This document shows positions 1 through 12,633 of a DNA stretch of 64,000 nt, one piece after another; the stretch's first letter is position 1, and each line of letters opens with the position of its first letter. Origin of the DNA: Dechloromonas hankyongensis (GTDB lineage: Bacteria; Pseudomonadota; Gammaproteobacteria; Burkholderiales; Rhodocyclaceae); NCBI RefSeq assembly GCF_022012295.1, contig NZ_JAKLTN010000002.1, forward strand, positions 992,001 through 1,056,000. The letters are read 5' to 3'. The notes below the pieces were generated by a model, which worked only from the letters and a program-made list of their open reading frames with translations, searched no databases and had not been told where the DNA came from. The translations under genes were made by a program, and so were the position numbers.

Positions 1-174
1 GGCAAGAAATTCCTCGCCACCGGGCTGCAGACCGCGGCCGGCGTGCCGCTGCAATGCGACGAAGGTCCGGAATTCCGGACCTTCCGCGTCGGCCTGTTCG
101 GCCTGGAAAAGCTGCACAACCCCGAGCGCACGGTGGCCAACCTGGCGAAGGCGCTCGACGCGATCCAGGCTTGA
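1..174 (+). CDS. C-terminal end of a probable class V (PLP-dependent) aminotransferase, cut by the window edge
   Basis: An open frame enters from the left edge and stops at TGA 172-174, giving the last 57 residues. The stretch FRTFRVGLFGLEKL followed by a helix with NPERTVANL looks like the C-terminal small domain of alanine-glyoxylate/phosphonate-type class V aminotransferases, where an Arg in the FR motif usually contacts the substrate carboxylate. The catalytic lysine and cofactor site lie outside the window, so the family call rests on the tail only and the substrate cannot be named. Confidence 0.5.
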   Translation, partial: GKKFLATGLQTAAGVPLQCDEGPEFRTFRVGLFGLEKLHNPERTVANLAKALDAIQA

Positions 175-222
175 CCTTCAGCCCGCCTCGTCCAGCTTAG
201 CCGGACAGGCGGGCCAACCCTC

Positions 223-699
223 TCATTTCTTCCACTTCGCCCACGGGTCTTCCTGGGCGCCGGCCGGCGCTCGGGGGCGCCCGGCGTCACGCTGGCCGTA
301 GCCGGCGCGCTGCCCACCGCCCGCCTCCCGCTCGGCGGCCTTCTTCGCCCGCTTTTCGCGCAGCCGCTGGGCATCCTCCAGACTCAACTCAGCCGGCCGA
401 CCGGGCACCTGATCACTTGGAATAATGCGATCCCGCGGCGGCTTTTCGAATTCCTCATCGGAAGCACGAGGCAGGCTCTTGAACTGGTAAAGATAGAACG
501 CTTCGACCTTTTCGCGCGCCCAGTCGGTTTTCTTGAGAAACTTGATACTGGCGTCAATGCTCGGGTTTCGGCTGAAGCACTGGATGTTCAGATAGGCGTA
601 GAGAACCTCGTAGCCATAATGCTCGACGATCTGCTTCAGCAAATCCTTCAGGCTCAGGCCGTGCAGCGGGTTGTTTTGGTAATCGATTTCAGTAGTCAT
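223..699 (-). CDS. VF530-type DNA-binding protein (DUF2132) with a charged C-terminal tail
   Basis: The 158-residue product opens with a compact domain of about 75 residues ([21 protein letters not shown], then INIQCF-like and [18 protein letters not shown] motifs) that matches the DUF2132/VF530 fold, a small helical domain reported to bind DNA. Residues after about 85 form a low-complexity, Arg/Lys/Ala/Gly-rich tail ending in DPWAKWKK, longer than the usual 75-90 residue family member. I start at ATG 699 because this matches the family N-terminus; an in-frame upstream start would add ten unconserved residues. It stands alone, and its cellular role is not established. Confidence 0.75.
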   Translation of the reverse strand: MTTEIDYQNNPLHGLSLKDLLKQIVEHYGYEVLYAYLNIQCFSRNPSIDASIKFLKKTDWAREKVEAFYLYQFKSLPRASDEEFEKPPRDRIIPSDQVPGRPAELSLEDAQRLREKRAKKAAEREAGGGQRAGYGQRDAGRPRAPAGAQEDPWAKWKK

Positions 700-774
700 G
701 ACAGGTCCCGAAGGCCCGGATAAAGACAATATTGTACCCGCAGCCCTACCCGGCGCCCGCCCGCCATGGCCGCC

Positions 775-1566
775 CTACGCCGACTTGGCCGGCTTCATCT
801 CCCCGGCCTCGACGGCGAACGACAACCAATTTTCCGGCGGCGGCAGCGGACAGGTGGCAAAGGCCGTAAAGGCACAGGGCGGATTGAAAGCGAAGTTGAA
901 ATCCAGCCGAATCCGCCCATCCTGAGCCGGTTTGGCCTTGAGGAAGCGCCCGGCGCCATAGGTGTCCCGGCCGCTCGTCCGGTCGCGGAAGACGAAGAAC
1001 ACCTCGCGTTCGCTGACACTCATCGGCAGCAATTCGACCGGCTCTCCCGCTACTGCGAAAACAGCTTTGTGCGTCACCGACACCAGTTTGAGGTCGTCCG
1101 TCACGTTTGGCACTTCCATCACCACCGGCGGCTCCAGCGCCTCCCAGGCCGCGTCGATAGCCCACGCCGGGTCGTAGTCGAAATACGCCAGGCCAGCAAA
1201 CGGCTGCGTCTTCGCCCATTCCCGATCGCGCAGCCGCACCGCCAGTCGGCCATCGCGCTCGACCACGAAGAAAGCCAACGGTGCACAATCCACCGTCGTC
1301 GGCGCGCCATCGCGGTCAGTCACCAACTCCAGCGCCTCACCTTTCACCGGCTGCCAACGCAGCGAATCGCCCGCCCACAGCAGTTCGCCCAGATGCGCCG
1401 CCCCGCCCGGCAGGCGAACAACGCAATCCTCGCCGCTACCCACCCGGTTTGAACCCGGCTCCAGCCAGTGCAGGCCGATCAATCCGATCCAGCTATCCGG
1501 CCCGGAAAGCTCTACCTCCCGCGCATTCCGCCACCGATGCCACGCCTGCTGCTTACCGCTATCCAT
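775..1566 (-). CDS. DUF1684 domain protein
   Basis: The 263-residue soluble protein carries the hallmark DUF1684 blocks: an N-terminal SWIGLIGLHWLEPGSNRVG segment, a central RLAVRLRD segment, and a C-terminal run with DTYGAGRFL, RLDFNFAFNPPC and TCPLPPPENW. No signal peptide or membrane segment is visible. The biochemical role of DUF1684 is unknown. ATG 1566 (MDSGKQQ) is chosen because it gives the usual family N-terminus; an ATG eleven codons upstream at 1599 is possible, and the Shine-Dalgarno signal does not decide between them. It is transcribed alone on the minus strand. Confidence 0.75.
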   Translation of the reverse strand: MDSGKQQAWHRWRNAREVELSGPDSWIGLIGLHWLEPGSNRVGSGEDCVVRLPGGAAHLGELLWAGDSLRWQPVKGEALELVTDRDGAPTTVDCAPLAFFVVERDGRLAVRLRDREWAKTQPFAGLAYFDYDPAWAIDAAWEALEPPVVMEVPNVTDDLKLVSVTHKAVFAVAGEPVELLPMSVSEREVFFVFRDRTSGRDTYGAGRFLKAKPAQDGRIRLDFNFAFNPPCAFTAFATCPLPPPENWLSFAVEAGEMKPAKSA

Positions 1567-1770
1567 TCCTGCTCTTCCTTCCATCCGCTCAAACAGCATG
1601 CTGTATGATTAAGTCGTCAGCATTGTCCGGTTTGCATCGCCTATCATGCCCAAAATATTCAACTGCTCATCCGTTTCGGTTGTGCCATGCTGATCTCTGG
1701 TGTTCTGTGATCCCGCACATTGAACACTCGCTAGAATATTCGACGTTTTTGTCGTTTACGACCAGTAGCC

Positions 1771-2679
1771 ATGAACATCGACTCTGAAGCAATGCAAACT
1801 GAGTTTCTGAACATTTGGGAGTCGAAGGTAGCCAGCTTTCCCCAAGCAACCTTGTTCGACTTGGACAAATATCTGAAAGGGTCATTCAGCGTCGCGAACT
1901 CCCAGGCTAGTGAGCTAATTCCAAAACACCTGTTCTTGCTCAGCTTAGCCACATCATGCCTGCTCCTGCTTACACGATTCGTCGGTGAGCGAAAGATGAG
2001 CACGCGGAGCGCCGCGTTCATTTCACAACTTCATAGGTCCGTTAACTGCTTAATAGCCATTCGCCTGCTCTTGACGAGTGGCCTTGAGGAAACCTGCCGC
2101 CCGATAACGAGAAACTACCTGGAGATACTCGACATTTCTGTAGCTTGCCTCGGAGACCACGAGTTTGCTATTCAGCTCTTTGGCGACGATGGCGTTGATT
2201 TCGATTCCCTATGGAAAAGTAGCATCGGATTTGGAAAGGTGTACCAGTACATCAGAAAGGCTTTCCAGCTGGCAGGTCTTTCCGACGATGAAGCAGCCGA
2301 ACATATCCAGTATCGAAAAGCACAAAAGACACTTTTATCATCGTCTGTCCACGGCGATGATGCAGGAGCATTCCGGAGTATGGTTATCCCTTTGCTCGGT
2401 TATCCCGACATGCTATCTATGGAGCCTCATGGCGTAGTTAGCGTTCATACAGCTAACCACGTAGCAGCAGTTATTAGCGAGACGTTCAAACATATATCGC
2501 TAGTTCTAAAAATCCTGATCTCCAAGAGCGCGCCGGCTGAATTCGATTTGCCGCGTGAAGGAGTGAATATGCACACGTTTTTTGCTCACTTTTTCTCATT
2601 TCAGGAAATCTATTTTCAGCATGAGCTTCCTGACGGCGATGACATTATTGCTTCCGATTTTTCTACCATTCATAGCTAA
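1771..2679 (+). CDS. Low-GC hypothetical protein, probably acquired horizontally
   Basis: This 302-residue protein is encoded by DNA visibly richer in A/T than its neighbours, with many AAA, ATT and TTA codons. It is mostly alpha-helical in appearance. Around residues 48-70 lies a hydrophobic stretch (LFLLSLATSCLLLL), and around 95-125 a segment with RLLLTSGLEETCRPITRNYLEILD. The arrangement of an Arg- and Glu-bearing helix is loosely like DUF5677/HEPN-like proteins, but I cannot claim homology. No transposase, integrase or toxin/antitoxin partner is adjacent; the next gene is an alpha/beta hydrolase. Function unknown. Confidence 0.65.
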   Translation: MNIDSEAMQTEFLNIWESKVASFPQATLFDLDKYLKGSFSVANSQASELIPKHLFLLSLATSCLLLLTRFVGERKMSTRSAAFISQLHRSVNCLIAIRLLLTSGLEETCRPITRNYLEILDISVACLGDHEFAIQLFGDDGVDFDSLWKSSIGFGKVYQYIRKAFQLAGLSDDEAAEHIQYRKAQKTLLSSSVHGDDAGAFRSMVIPLLGYPDMLSMEPHGVVSVHTANHVAAVISETFKHISLVLKILISKSAPAEFDLPREGVNMHTFFAHFFSFQEIYFQHELPDGDDIIASDFSTIHS

Positions 2680-2748
2680 CCCGGCGGTACGGGGAATACT
2701 GAACCTTAGCCGCATCGATATCTATTCACACAATGTGATGACTCTTTA

Positions 2749-3441
2749 ATGCAGACGCAAACACTGCAAGATGGGGCTGAATCATTCAAAGTCTCAGTAT
2801 TTGAAGCCGCAAGAAATTCTCCAGTCGTGCTTTTCGCAGTGGGCGCTGGCGGTCAACCGGAACGTCACGCCACTCTTTTGGCCGCCTTGGCGGAATCCGG
2901 TTACACAGTCATTGCGCCACATTTCGAACGACTCGCTTCCCCAGTTCCAAGCGAGGCGGATTTGACTCTCCGGGCGAGGCGCTTGTCTCTCGCGCTCGAT
3001 GCCTTTGTTCCGCCCGGCACAATGGTATCGGGCGTGGGCCACTCCATTGGTGCTGCTACCCTTCTCGCTCTGGCGGGAGGACAGATGTGGTTGGGGCCCG
3101 GTCGGCGCGTCAATATCACACCGGATGGCCGTTTAACCCGCCTTGCGCTACTGGCACCACCTACCGGGTTCTTCCAGGCTCCGGGGGCGCTTGTTGCGGT
3201 GCGGCTTCCGATTCTGGCCTGGGTTGGTTCCGAGGATGGCATTACGCCACCCGCGCAAACCAAATGGCTGGCTGATGCCATGCGCGATCGGCAAACGGTG
3301 GATGTTCGCATCACTTCCGGTGCCGGTCATTTCTCATTCATGGATCTGCCGCCGCCGCACAGCACGGAACCGCTGCCTGACAAGCAAGCGTTTCTTCGCG
3401 AGTATTCAAGCGAAGTTTGCAAGTTCGTGGTAGCCGCCTGA
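2749..3441 (+). CDS. Alpha/beta hydrolase, dienelactone-hydrolase-like
   Basis: The 230-residue protein has an alpha/beta-hydrolase layout. Strand VVLFAVGAGG near residue 30 would form the oxyanion region, nucleophile elbow GHSIGA places Ser99, the acid is probably Asp163 in GSEDGITPP, and the base His194 in GAGHFSFMD. The sequence resembles predicted dienelactone hydrolases more than lipases; the substrate is unknown. No signal peptide, so probably cytoplasmic. It follows the low-GC orphan by 69 bp and may have arrived with it, although its own base composition is closer to the chromosome. Confidence 0.75.
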   Translation: MQTQTLQDGAESFKVSVFEAARNSPVVLFAVGAGGQPERHATLLAALAESGYTVIAPHFERLASPVPSEADLTLRARRLSLALDAFVPPGTMVSGVGHSIGAATLLALAGGQMWLGPGRRVNITPDGRLTRLALLAPPTGFFQAPGALVAVRLPILAWVGSEDGITPPAQTKWLADAMRDRQTVDVRITSGAGHFSFMDLPPPHSTEPLPDKQAFLREYSSEVCKFVVAA

Positions 3442-3580
3442 CCGCCACGCCGCAGTGGTGTGCAGCCGGACGCAGCCCGGGTTCCACGGATGCCCCGCAG
3501 TCCGCTATCATTTCCGGGTAATGGAAAGAAACAACTACGGCCGGCACGTTGTCAGCCAAGCAATCCCCTAGGAGAGTCAT

Positions 3581-3880
3581 ATGAAAAGAATACTGATCAC
3601 CACCCTGCTCGCGGCCGCCCCGCTGCTGGCCATTGCGGCTGATATCAACGTCAATCTCGGCAATGTCCGTATCGATGCGCCGGGGGTGAGCGTCACCTTC
3701 GGTACCCGCGATACCCGTGGCTATTACTGGGATGGTTACGAGTACCGCGATCCGGATTATTGGCGGCGCCATGACGGCCACCGGGGGGAGCGCTACTACA
3801 CCGGCCGCCGCGACAACGGTGTGCCGCACCAGGACGGCGGCCACTGCCCGCCGGGGCAGGCCAAGAAGGGACGCTGCTGA
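3581..3880 (+). CDS. Small secreted DUF2502-like protein
   Basis: A strong Shine-Dalgarno (AGGAG) precedes ATG 3581. The 99-residue product starts with a clear Sec signal peptide (MKRILITTLLAAAPLLAIAA), then a short beta-rich part with repeated D-[IV]-N/R units. After that comes a Tyr/Arg/Asp-rich region with YYWDGYEYRDPDYWRRH, which resembles the WDGY/RDRDWW repeats of DUF2502 (YpeC-like) periplasmic proteins. The tail is basic and holds two Cys residues (HCPPGQ and the final C). Function is unknown. A bidirectional terminator closes the gene. Confidence 0.7.
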   Translation: MKRILITTLLAAAPLLAIAADINVNLGNVRIDAPGVSVTFGTRDTRGYYWDGYEYRDPDYWRRHDGHRGERYYTGRRDNGVPHQDGGHCPPGQAKKGRC

Positions 3881-3900
3881 TCAAGCAGCCCCAACCAATA

Positions 3901-3931
3901 AAAAGGGCGATGCTGCGGCATCGCCCTTTTT
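3901..3931. terminator. Bidirectional Rho-independent terminator
   Basis: A perfect stem AAAAGGGCGATGC / GCATCGCCCTTTT with a 4-nt loop, flanked by A and T tracts on either side, sits between the convergent DUF2502 gene and clpB and can serve both. Confidence 0.85.
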
Positions 3932-3951
3932 GATTTCGGCAGGGAGCGCGC

Positions 3952-6534
<2,583 letters not shown>

Positions 6535-6570
6535 GAAAGCTCCCCAAATAAGAAATTACTGATACCCGAC

Positions 6571-6597
6571 AGATAGGGACCGTTTTGGAAATTTCAA
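6571..6597 (-). promoter_or_regulatory. Sigma-32 (heat-shock) promoter of clpB
   Basis: On the minus strand TTGAAA (6597-6592) is followed by a 13-nt spacer and CCCTATCT (6578-6571), close to the sigma-32 consensus CTTGAAA-N11-15-CCCCATNT. It lies about 40 nt upstream of the clpB start codon, as expected for a heat-shock gene. Confidence 0.8.
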
Positions 6598-6725
6598 CCG
6601 CAAACGTGAGGAATTCACGTCCAGACTCGTCCGGCAGCGCCAAAAAACCCTACAGCTTGTGTAAAATTCATTAATAGTGTTTTTGGCAATTTCGCCAAAA
6701 AATGTAAGACGAAGGAGAAAACAAG

Positions 6726-8360
6726 ATGCCGCATTCGGGAATGACTCTCAGGGGCAAATTGTTGGCCATGACTGTCGCCACGATCCTGGCTTTGGTCGCA
6801 TTGTTTGCGGTGGTGCTGCTCAATTCCCGCAACGAATTGCTCAACGACCGGAAGGAAAAGGTCCGCAACCTGGTCGAAACCGCCCACACGCAAATCGCCT
6901 ACTACGAACAACAGGTCAAGGCCGGCAAGCTGGAACTCGCCGCCGCCCAGCAGCTGGCCATGGATGCCCTGCGCAACGCCCGTTACGACGGCAAGGAATA
7001 TTTCTGGATCAACGACTATCACCCGAAGATGGTGATGCACCCGATCAAGCCGGAACTGCAGGGCGAGGACCTGACCAACAACAAGGACGCCAGCGGCAAG
7101 CAGCATTTCGTCGAGTTCGTGAATGTGGTCAAGCGCGACGGGGCGGGTTTCGTCGATTACCTGTGGAGCAAGCCGGGGCTGGATGCCCCGCTGCCCAAGC
7201 TGTCCTACGTCAAGGGTTTTGAACCCTGGGGCTGGATCATCGGCACCGGCATCTACATCGACGACGTCGACGCCAAGTTCCGCGAGCAGGCTATCCGCCT
7301 GGCGCTGTGGGGCCTGGGTATCGGCGGCTTTATCGCCATTTCGCTGATGCTGCTGTCGCGCAACATCGTCCGAACCCTGGGCGGCGATCCCAGCGTCGCC
7401 TCGGCCATCACCAAGCGCATCGCCTCGGGTGACCTGGCGACGCCAGTCGAGCGCGCTGCCGGCAACGACGACAGCCTGCTCGCCAATATCGCGTCCATGC
7501 AGGAAACGCTGCGCAACATGATTTCGAACATTGTCAGCAACGCCTCGCAAGTTGCCGACGCGGCGGACCGCCTGCTCGTCGCCTCGGAAGAGGTCGCCCA
7601 GAGCGCCAGCCAGCAAAGCGACGCGGCTTCGTCGATGGCTGCCTCGGTCGAGCAAATGGCGGTCAGCATCGACCAGGTCAAGGAAAACGCTTCCGAAGCC
7701 CACGGCATTTCGCGCGAGGCGGGAGCGCTGTCCGAGGACGGTGCCGCGGTCATCCACAATGCGGCCCACGAGATGCGCAAGATTTCAGACGCCGTCCAGT
7801 CGTCGTCACAGATCGTCGAGGAACTGGGTCGCCAGTCCGACCACATCACCTCCATCGTCAATACCATCAAGGACATTGCCGACCAGACCAACCTGCTCGC
7901 CCTCAATGCCGCCATCGAGGCGGCCCGTGCCGGCGAACAGGGACGCGGCTTTGCCGTAGTCGCCGACGAGGTACGCAAGCTGGCCGAGCGGACCAGCCTG
8001 TCGACCACCGAAATCACCGACATGGTCGTCAAGATCCAGACCGGTACCCGCAACGCCGTCAGCAGCATGCAGGCCGGCGTCGAACAGGTGGGCAGCGGGG
8101 TCGAACTGGCCAATCGGGCCGGCGACTCGATCAATCAGATCCGCGACGGCGCCCTGCGCGTCACCGATGTGGTCAACGGCATTTCCGACTCCATCGCCGA
8201 GCAGAGCATCGCCAGCAACGACATCGCCCAGAAGCTGGAAACCATTGCCCAGATGTCCGAAGAGAGTGCGATCGCCGTCCGCCACACGGCCGACGCCGCC
8301 CGCCACCTGCAATCGCTGTCGGTGTCGCTGCACCAGACCGTCGAGCGCTTCAGGACCTGA
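6726..8360 (+). CDS. Methyl-accepting chemotaxis protein with a periplasmic single-Cache (sCache_2) sensor
   Basis: A 544-residue transducer with a first membrane segment at about 12-32 and a periplasmic domain to about 190. That domain holds the sCache_2 signature ([30 protein letters not shown]). A second membrane segment follows near 193-212, then a HAMP domain and a long coiled-coil signalling domain with the highly conserved hairpin tip ([23 protein letters not shown]). sCache_2 receptors often sense small organic acids, but the ligand here is not predictable. A good AAGGAG Shine-Dalgarno sets the start. The leader carries an inverted repeat TTTTTGGC-N6-GCCAAAAA at 6680-6701. It is a single gene ending in a terminator. 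Confidence 0.93.
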   Translation: MPHSGMTLRGKLLAMTVATILALVALFAVVLLNSRNELLNDRKEKVRNLVETAHTQIAYYEQQVKAGKLELAAAQQLAMDALRNARYDGKEYFWINDYHPKMVMHPIKPELQGEDLTNNKDASGKQHFVEFVNVVKRDGAGFVDYLWSKPGLDAPLPKLSYVKGFEPWGWIIGTGIYIDDVDAKFREQAIRLALWGLGIGGFIAISLMLLSRNIVRTLGGDPSVASAITKRIASGDLATPVERAAGNDDSLLANIASMQETLRNMISNIVSNASQVADAADRLLVASEEVAQSASQQSDAASSMAASVEQMAVSIDQVKENASEAHGISREAGALSEDGAAVIHNAAHEMRKISDAVQSSSQIVEELGRQSDHITSIVNTIKDIADQTNLLALNAAIEAARAGEQGRGFAVVADEVRKLAERTSLSTTEITDMVVKIQTGTRNAVSSMQAGVEQVGSGVELANRAGDSINQIRDGALRVTDVVNGISDSIAEQSIASNDIAQKLETIAQMSEESAIAVRHTADAARHLQSLSVSLHQTVERFRT

Positions 8361-8378
8361 GAACCGGCTGGAAACGAC

Positions 8379-8403
8379 AAGGGGAGCCGCGGCTCCCCTT
8401 TTT
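8379..8403 (+). terminator. Rho-independent terminator after the Cache chemoreceptor
   Basis: AAGGGGAGCC-GC-GGCTCCCCTT followed by TTT; it lies between the convergent chemoreceptor gene and moaE and can also act on the minus strand because of the A/T flanks. Confidence 0.8.
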
Positions 8404-8427
8404 CATTTCTGTTCTGTCAGCGTTTTG

Positions 8428-8880
8428 CTATTTCTGCCAGCGGGCTGCCGCGCTGTCGTCGGCGTCGCGGGCATCGACCCAGCGGCCGCCGTCGGGCGTC
8501 ACTTCCTTTTTCCAGAACGGGGCGCGCGTCTTCAGGTAGTCCATGATGAATTCGCAGGCGGCAAACGCTTCGCCGCGATGGGCGCTGGTCACGCCGACCA
8601 GCACGATCTGGTCGCAGGGCTTGAGGGGCCCGACGCGATGTATGACCAAGGCGTCGTAGATATCCCAACGGCCCTTCGCCTCGGCGACGATCTCCTCAAG
8701 CGCCCTCTCGGTCATGCCGGGATAGTGCTCGAGCGTCATTTCCGAAATGGAAGCGCCATCGTTCAGGTCGCGGACCAGGCCGAGAAAGCTGGCCAGCGCG
8801 CCGACCCGGGCATCGCCGGCACGCAGCGCGGCCAGTTCGGCACCGATATCGAAATTCGCTTCCTGAACCCGGATCGTCAT
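8428..8880 (-). CDS. moaE: Molybdopterin synthase catalytic subunit MoaE
   Basis: The 150-residue protein is the large subunit of molybdopterin synthase. With thiocarboxylated MoaD it converts cyclic pyranopterin monophosphate to molybdopterin in the cytoplasm. It shows the family core VGALASFLGLVRD, LEHYPGM, HRVGPLKPCDQIVLV, AHRGEAFAACEFIMDYLK and the catalytic-lysine segment FWKKE (around Lys124-125). ATG 8880 is preferred over a TTG two codons upstream since GAGAGG lies at a suitable distance. It starts 13 bp after prfC, so the two are probably cotranscribed. moaD is not in the window. Confidence 0.95.
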   Translation of the reverse strand: MTIRVQEANFDIGAELAALRAGDARVGALASFLGLVRDLNDGASISEMTLEHYPGMTERALEEIVAEAKGRWDIYDALVIHRVGPLKPCDQIVLVGVTSAHRGEAFAACEFIMDYLKTRAPFWKKEVTPDGGRWVDARDADDSAAARWQK

Positions 8881-8893
8881 GGTCAAGCCTCTC

Positions 8894-10468
<1,575 letters not shown>

Positions 10469-10523
10469 GGCAGGCAGAAGGGATACGGGAAACCGCGCAT
10501 TATACTCCGGCCGGCATCCCCTC

Positions 10524-11252
10524 TCAGACCGGCATCACGTCGCGATACAGGGCACGGCTAGCGTAGGCCAGCCACGGCAGCGTAACTGGCAGTAATGGCA
10601 GGAGCAGGACGCTGGCGATGGTGAGCCCAGCGAGCAGCAGCCCCCACAGCAGGGCCGGCACGAAGTTGCCGAGCACCATCTTGACGCTGCTCACCACCGC
10701 CTCGACCAGGCCGGCCCGGCGCTCACAGAGCAGGGGCACGGCAAATGAAGAAACCGTGTACAGCAGAAACGCGACGAAGGCACCGGACACGGCCGACCAC
10801 AGCACGAAACGCGACACGCCATCGCCAGCCGGCATGGCGGCGGCGAGCCAGACCGGCGTATCGCCGACCATGTAGGCGTAAAGAATGGCCGCATCGGTGA
10901 CGAAGATCATGAACAGCAGGCCGCAGACCAGGGCCAGGGCCCACAATGCCCGGCTGGCCCGGGCAAAGCCGGCAGCCACCGCCGCCATGCCGACCGCGCC
11001 GCCCGCCTCGTAGGCTGCGGCAATGCCGAAGAAACCGGCCAGGATGGCCGGCCCGACCAGCATGAAGGCGCCGGCGGCAGCCAACACGAAAGGCGCCCAG
11101 CCGCGGGCGAGCAGGCCGCCGATGATGGCGACGCCGCCGAGCACGAAAACCGCCGAGTAGGCTATGCTCACCCCGCGCGTGGCGTTGGCCAGCCGCCAGC
11201 CGTCGCCGAGGGCGCGTTGCATGCTGGCTAGGGACAGGGGACGAGCGTTCAT
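10524..11252 (-). CDS. DUF2189 integral membrane protein
   Basis: The 242-residue protein begins [30 protein letters not shown] and then has about six hydrophobic helices (for example [52 protein letters not shown]). This N-terminal phrase plus the VGPAILAG motif is typical of the DUF2189 family, inner-membrane proteins of unknown function found widely in proteobacteria. ATG 11252 is chosen because GGAG lies six nt upstream; an alternative start at 11267 would add five residues. It sits upstream of prfC on the same strand with a 55-bp gap. Confidence 0.75.
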   Translation of the reverse strand: MNARPLSLASMQRALGDGWRLANATRGVSIAYSAVFVLGGVAIIGGLLARGWAPFVLAAAGAFMLVGPAILAGFFGIAAAYEAGGAVGMAAVAAGFARASRALWALALVCGLLFMIFVTDAAILYAYMVGDTPVWLAAAMPAGDGVSRFVLWSAVSGAFVAFLLYTVSSFAVPLLCERRAGLVEAVVSSVKMVLGNFVPALLWGLLLAGLTIASVLLLPLLPVTLPWLAYASRALYRDVMPV

Positions 11253-11374
11253 CGGGACTCCGGGCAAGATGGGGCAATCCGGAATGGACGACCGCCGACA
11301 GGCCGAGCCTACCGGAGCCTAGACCGATGCCGCCCTAACGCAGATCAAATTTGTGTGGTGGTCTTGTCCGGGGG

Positions 11375-12220
11375 TCAGACGGCGACCAGCGTCTGCCGGC
11401 CGTACCACTCTTCGCCGGCCGGCACGACCACCGGCTGTTCGGCCACCGCCTCGACGCAGAGCATGTGCCGCCAGCCGTCGGCCGGCATGTCGGCCATGGT
11501 CGCGCATTTATCGACCCACGGGTTCCACACCACCACGTCGTGAAAACCCTGGCTCTGAGTGGCCAGGCTGAGATTACCGGCCTGCAGCAGTTGCGGCCGG
11601 CGCACCTGGCGATAGACGCGGTCCATTTCGGCTTCGACGGCAATATGCGTACCGGTATCGCGGATGACGACATCGCCGTTGGCGGCATCACGATAATCGT
11701 GGCCATACAGCCCTTCCAGCGTCACGTCCTCGACCTGGACGACGCGCAGATAGGTATGCAGGGCACCGGTGAAGGCGAATTCGGCGCCGCCGGTATTGGT
11801 CACGCTCAATTCGAGGTCGAGACGGTCGGCTTCCAGCATCACCGTCAGTTCGAGGTGGAAGCTGTGCGGCCATAGGGTGCGAGTGGCCTCGTCATCGGAC
11901 AATTCCAACGTAGCCAGTGCGTAGTCATCGCCGCAGCGCTGCGCGCCAGCCTGCCAGGTGCGGGTGCGAACAAAACCATGCTTGGGCAGATCACCCAGCT
12001 CGGCGAACTGCGGCCAGCAGACCGGAATACCGCCGCGGATGGCGACGCTGCCGTCGAAAACGGCTTTGTCCGACAGGAAAAGCCGCTCGCGGCCGTCTGG
12101 CGTGATCCAGGACAGTACCTGCCCGCCCAGCTTGCTGACCACGGCGCTGGCCCCGCGCGGGCCATTCAGGCGCAACGCAGCAATACCGTGGAATTCGATT
12201 TCTTCAATGGAGGGTTTCAT
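11375..12220 (-). CDS. D-hexose-6-phosphate mutarotase (YeaD/galactose-mutarotase-like)
   Basis: The 281-residue cytoplasmic enzyme resembles glucose-6-phosphate 1-epimerases, which interconvert alpha and beta anomers of hexose 6-phosphates. Supporting motifs are VLSWITPDGRERLFLS, AIRGGIPVCWPQF (the conserved RGGIP/CWPQF block), a LPKHGFVRTRTW segment supplying the catalytic His and substrate Arg residues, ALHTYLRV with the second His, and VVWNPW near the end. The real start is ATG 12220; sequence upstream belongs to the preceding DUF3301 gene, whose end overlaps it by 17 nt, suggesting translational coupling. Confidence 0.9.
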   Translation of the reverse strand: MKPSIEEIEFHGIAALRLNGPRGASAVVSKLGGQVLSWITPDGRERLFLSDKAVFDGSVAIRGGIPVCWPQFAELGDLPKHGFVRTRTWQAGAQRCGDDYALATLELSDDEATRTLWPHSFHLELTVMLEADRLDLELSVTNTGGAEFAFTGALHTYLRVVQVEDVTLEGLYGHDYRDAANGDVVIRDTGTHIAVEAEMDRVYRQVRRPQLLQAGNLSLATQSQGFHDVVVWNPWVDKCATMADMPADGWRHMLCVEAVAEQPVVVPAGEEWYGRQTLVAV

Positions 12221-12545
12221 GGGCACTCGGAACGACGTAAAGATGGGGGCGGATATATAGCATCTCGACGCGATGGCCGAGCAGGGTAACGCTGCCAAAA
12301 CAGCGATTATTTCCGGTATCGCTGTATTCGAAGGCAAAAACACGCTGCAGGCGGAGTACGCCATCGTCATCGCGAAGCAGCTTCAAGGATTGCCCGACAA
12401 CGGTTTCGTCGAGAAACTGCAAGCCCTCTTCGCCACAGGCGTTACGCGCGGCCTGCACCCCGATTTCGCGTGCCTTGAGGCTATCCAGCCAGAACCACAC
12501 GCCTCCTGACAGCGCGCCGAGAAGTAACAATTCATACCAATTCAT
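12204..12545 (-). CDS. DUF3301 protein with an N-terminal membrane anchor
   Basis: A 113-residue protein starting MNWYELLLLGALSGGVWFWLDSLKARE: a single membrane helix followed by a small cytoplasmic domain with AARNACGEEGLQFLDETVV, LQRVFAFEYSDTG and GSVTLLGHRVEML, which are the diagnostic DUF3301 blocks. Function unknown. ATG 12545 is preferred because it begins exactly at the conserved WYELLLL motif. It is the first gene of a two-gene unit with the mutarotase and is divergent from the gene at 12634. Confidence 0.82.
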   Translation of the reverse strand: MNWYELLLLGALSGGVWFWLDSLKAREIGVQAARNACGEEGLQFLDETVVGQSLKLLRDDDGVLRLQRVFAFEYSDTGNNRCFGSVTLLGHRVEMLYIRPHLYVVPSAHETLH

Positions 12546-12633
12546 CGCATCAGTATACGAAATGCGGAAATTCTCCACAGAAAATTAATCGGATTTACCC
12601 GATAATCCGCATGTCAATTTTTACCCATACACC

